NCBI GenBank assembly: GCA_031262835.1
Contig: JAISGY010000057.1
Location: 1 to 32,690 of the forward strand
Direction of reading: 5' to 3'
Length of the DNA: 32,690 nucleotides
DNA from: Ruminococcus sp.
GTDB lineage: Bacteria; Bacillota; Clostridia; Oscillospirales; Ruminococcaceae
Positions within the stretch are counted from its first letter, which is position 1, and each line of letters opens with the position of its first letter. Of the stretch, positions 31,566 through 32,690 are shown in pieces. The translations under genes were made by a program, and so were the position numbers. Under the pieces are notes generated by a model that was not told the origin of the DNA, searched no databases, and saw only the letters and a program-made list of their open reading frames with translations.

Positions 31566-32690
31566 CTAAATTTTAGTAATATCGACCATTTCAATATCAT
31601 CAATTTGTTTACCCATAAGGAGTATGTCACAGACAGCGTTTGCAGTGTCCATTGACGTCATGCAGCATATTGAGCGTTCAACAGTCTTCCGCCTTATTTT
31701 AACGGAATCGAGCGCGGGACTGCGCCCCTTCGCGGAGGTTGAAACAACGTAGTCAATCCGCCCGGAATCGAGGAGGTCCATTACGTTCGGGTGACCTTCG
31801 GAGATGCGCTTAACGGTGTTCGCCGCAACGAAGTTTTTGTTGAGGTATGAGGCTGTGCCGCTTGTGGCGTAGATCTTGTAACCCATCCGCTCGAACTTCT
31901 CGGCAACGTAAACGACCTCTTTTTTGTCGGTATCGCGAACGGTAATTAAAACGCTGTCGCCGACCTTTGTAAATTCGTATCCCGCACCGACAAGCCCTTT
32001 GAAAACCGCGTCCGCATAGTCGGTTGCGATGCCCAAACATTCGCCGGTTGACTTCATTTCGGGACCGAGCTCAGTGTCAACATCATGAAGCTTCCCGAAC
32101 GAGAAGACCGGGACTTTTACCGCGATGTATTTCGCCTTTTTGTATAAACCGTCTTCATAACCCTGCTCTTTAAGGGTTATCCCGAGCATGATTTTCGTCG
32201 CAACATCAACCATCGAAACGCCGGTAACCTTCGAGATATAGGGAACCGTCCGGGAGGAACGCGGATTGACTTCAATTACGTAAACCTCGCCGCCGTGTAC
32301 CACATATTGAATGTTAACAAGCCCGCGAACGTTTAACGCCATTGCAAGCTTTTTCGTGTAGGAAAGGATAGTTTGACGGCTCTTTTCGGTGAGGGTGAGG
32401 GAGGGATAAACGCTGATTGAGTCGCCGGAATGAACCCCCGCGCGCTCAACGTGTTCCATTATCCCGGGGATAAGGCAGTCTGTGCCGTCGCATATCGCGT
32501 CAACTTCGACCTCCGTCCCCATCATGTATTTGTCAATTAATACGGGATTTTCAAGCTTTGTGCGGGTAATAATCTCCATGTATTCGCGAATGTCAGCTTC
32601 GGAGTGTGCTATAATCATATTCTGTCCGCCGAGAACATATGACGGGCGCATTAAAACAGGGTAGCCCAACTTGTCCGCAATCTTAACCGC
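31566..32690 (-). CDS. carB: Carbamoyl-phosphate synthase large subunit, C-terminal part (partial)
   Basis: The last 374 codons are present; the 5' part lies beyond the right edge. The start of the visible piece reads KLGYPVLMRPSYVLGGQNM, the second ATP-grasp domain of CarB, with IEVNPRSSRTVPYISKVTGV as the metal and ATP ligand block. The C-terminal 130 residues are the MGS-like regulatory domain (KFERMGYKIYATSGTASYLN, then DYVVSTSAKGR). CarB makes carbamoyl phosphate for arginine and pyrimidine synthesis. The stop is TAG at 31566-31568. pyrK and pyrD are about 4 kb away but on a separate transcript. Confidence 0.97.
   Translation of the reverse strand, partial: AVKIADKLGYPVLMRPSYVLGGQNMIIAHSEADIREYMEIITRTKLENPVLIDKYMMGTEVEVDAICDGTDCLIPGIMEHVERAGVHSGDSISVYPSLTLTEKSRQTILSYTKKLAMALNVRGLVNIQYVVHGGEVYVIEVNPRSSRTVPYISKVTGVSMVDVATKIMLGITLKEQGYEDGLYKKAKYIAVKVPVFSFGKLHDVDTELGPEMKSTGECLGIATDYADAVFKGLVGAGYEFTKVGDSVLITVRDTDKKEVVYVAEKFERMGYKIYATSGTASYLNKNFVAANTVKRISEGHPNVMDLLDSGRIDYVVSTSAKGRSPALDSVKIRRKTVERSICCMTSMDTANAVCDILLMGKQIDDIEMVDITKI

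Noticed and set aside
1..32690. CRISPR array, tRNA or rRNA genes, prophage, insertion sequence or replication origin
   Set aside because: I saw no regularly spaced repeats, cloverleaf structures, transposase, integrase or origin-type clusters anywhere in the window.

Overview
This 32.7 kb window looks like core chromosome of an uncultured low-to-mid-GC Firmicute, most likely class Clostridia (an Oscillospirales/Ruminococcaceae-type genome). The evidence is: phoH-ybeY-era-yqzL-recO in Firmicutes order; a TepA-type ClpP-like protein next to a SpoIIIE/FtsK translocase; an HI0933-family flavoprotein next to cmk; a GTP-type PEP carboxykinase; GGAGG-type ribosome binding sites; and textbook sigma-A promoters (TTGAC-N17-TATAAT). 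The lineage is an inference from gene content, not a database result. I see no phage, transposase, CRISPR array, rRNA or tRNA.

Left part (1-17.1 kb), mostly minus strand. The edge holds the start of a minus-strand membrane or secreted protein. A lone plus-strand DUF975 membrane protein follows, with its own promoter, a GC-rich leader hairpin and a bidirectional terminator. From about 17.1 kb leftwards runs a long, tightly packed minus-strand series: ppk1, phoH, ybeY, era, yqzL, recO, mutS2, ygiQ, a ComEC-like metallo-hydrolase, DUF3006, an RpiR regulator, an HI0933 flavoprotein, a cytidylate kinase fused in frame to an XRE-cupin regulator, and an acyl-CoA synthetase. It mixes RNA maturation (YbeY, Era), recombination (RecO, MutS2), polyphosphate and nucleotide metabolism.

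Middle part (17.2-23.8 kb), plus strand: tepA, uppP, an MFS exporter and ftsK/spoIIIE, the last three joined by ATGA overlaps. Then comes a protein resembling a duplicated P-loop ATPase family in which both P-loops have decayed. Its start lies inside a large palindrome.

Right part (23.8-32.7 kb): a minus-strand operon pyrK-pyrD-histidine phosphatase-ruvX-rlmD with overlapping genes. Its promoter is back to back with that of the plus-strand pckG, which ends in a strong terminator. Beyond it are a minus-strand zinc-ribbon membrane protein and the 3' part of carB, running off the window.

No clearly new multi-gene system is visible. The points most worth a second look are the Cmk::XRE-cupin fusion and the palindromic repeat at its 5' end, the twin degenerate P-loop protein with its start-occluding hairpin, the hairpin in the DUF975 leader, and the heptad repeats that abut tepA and form part of the YqzL tail.
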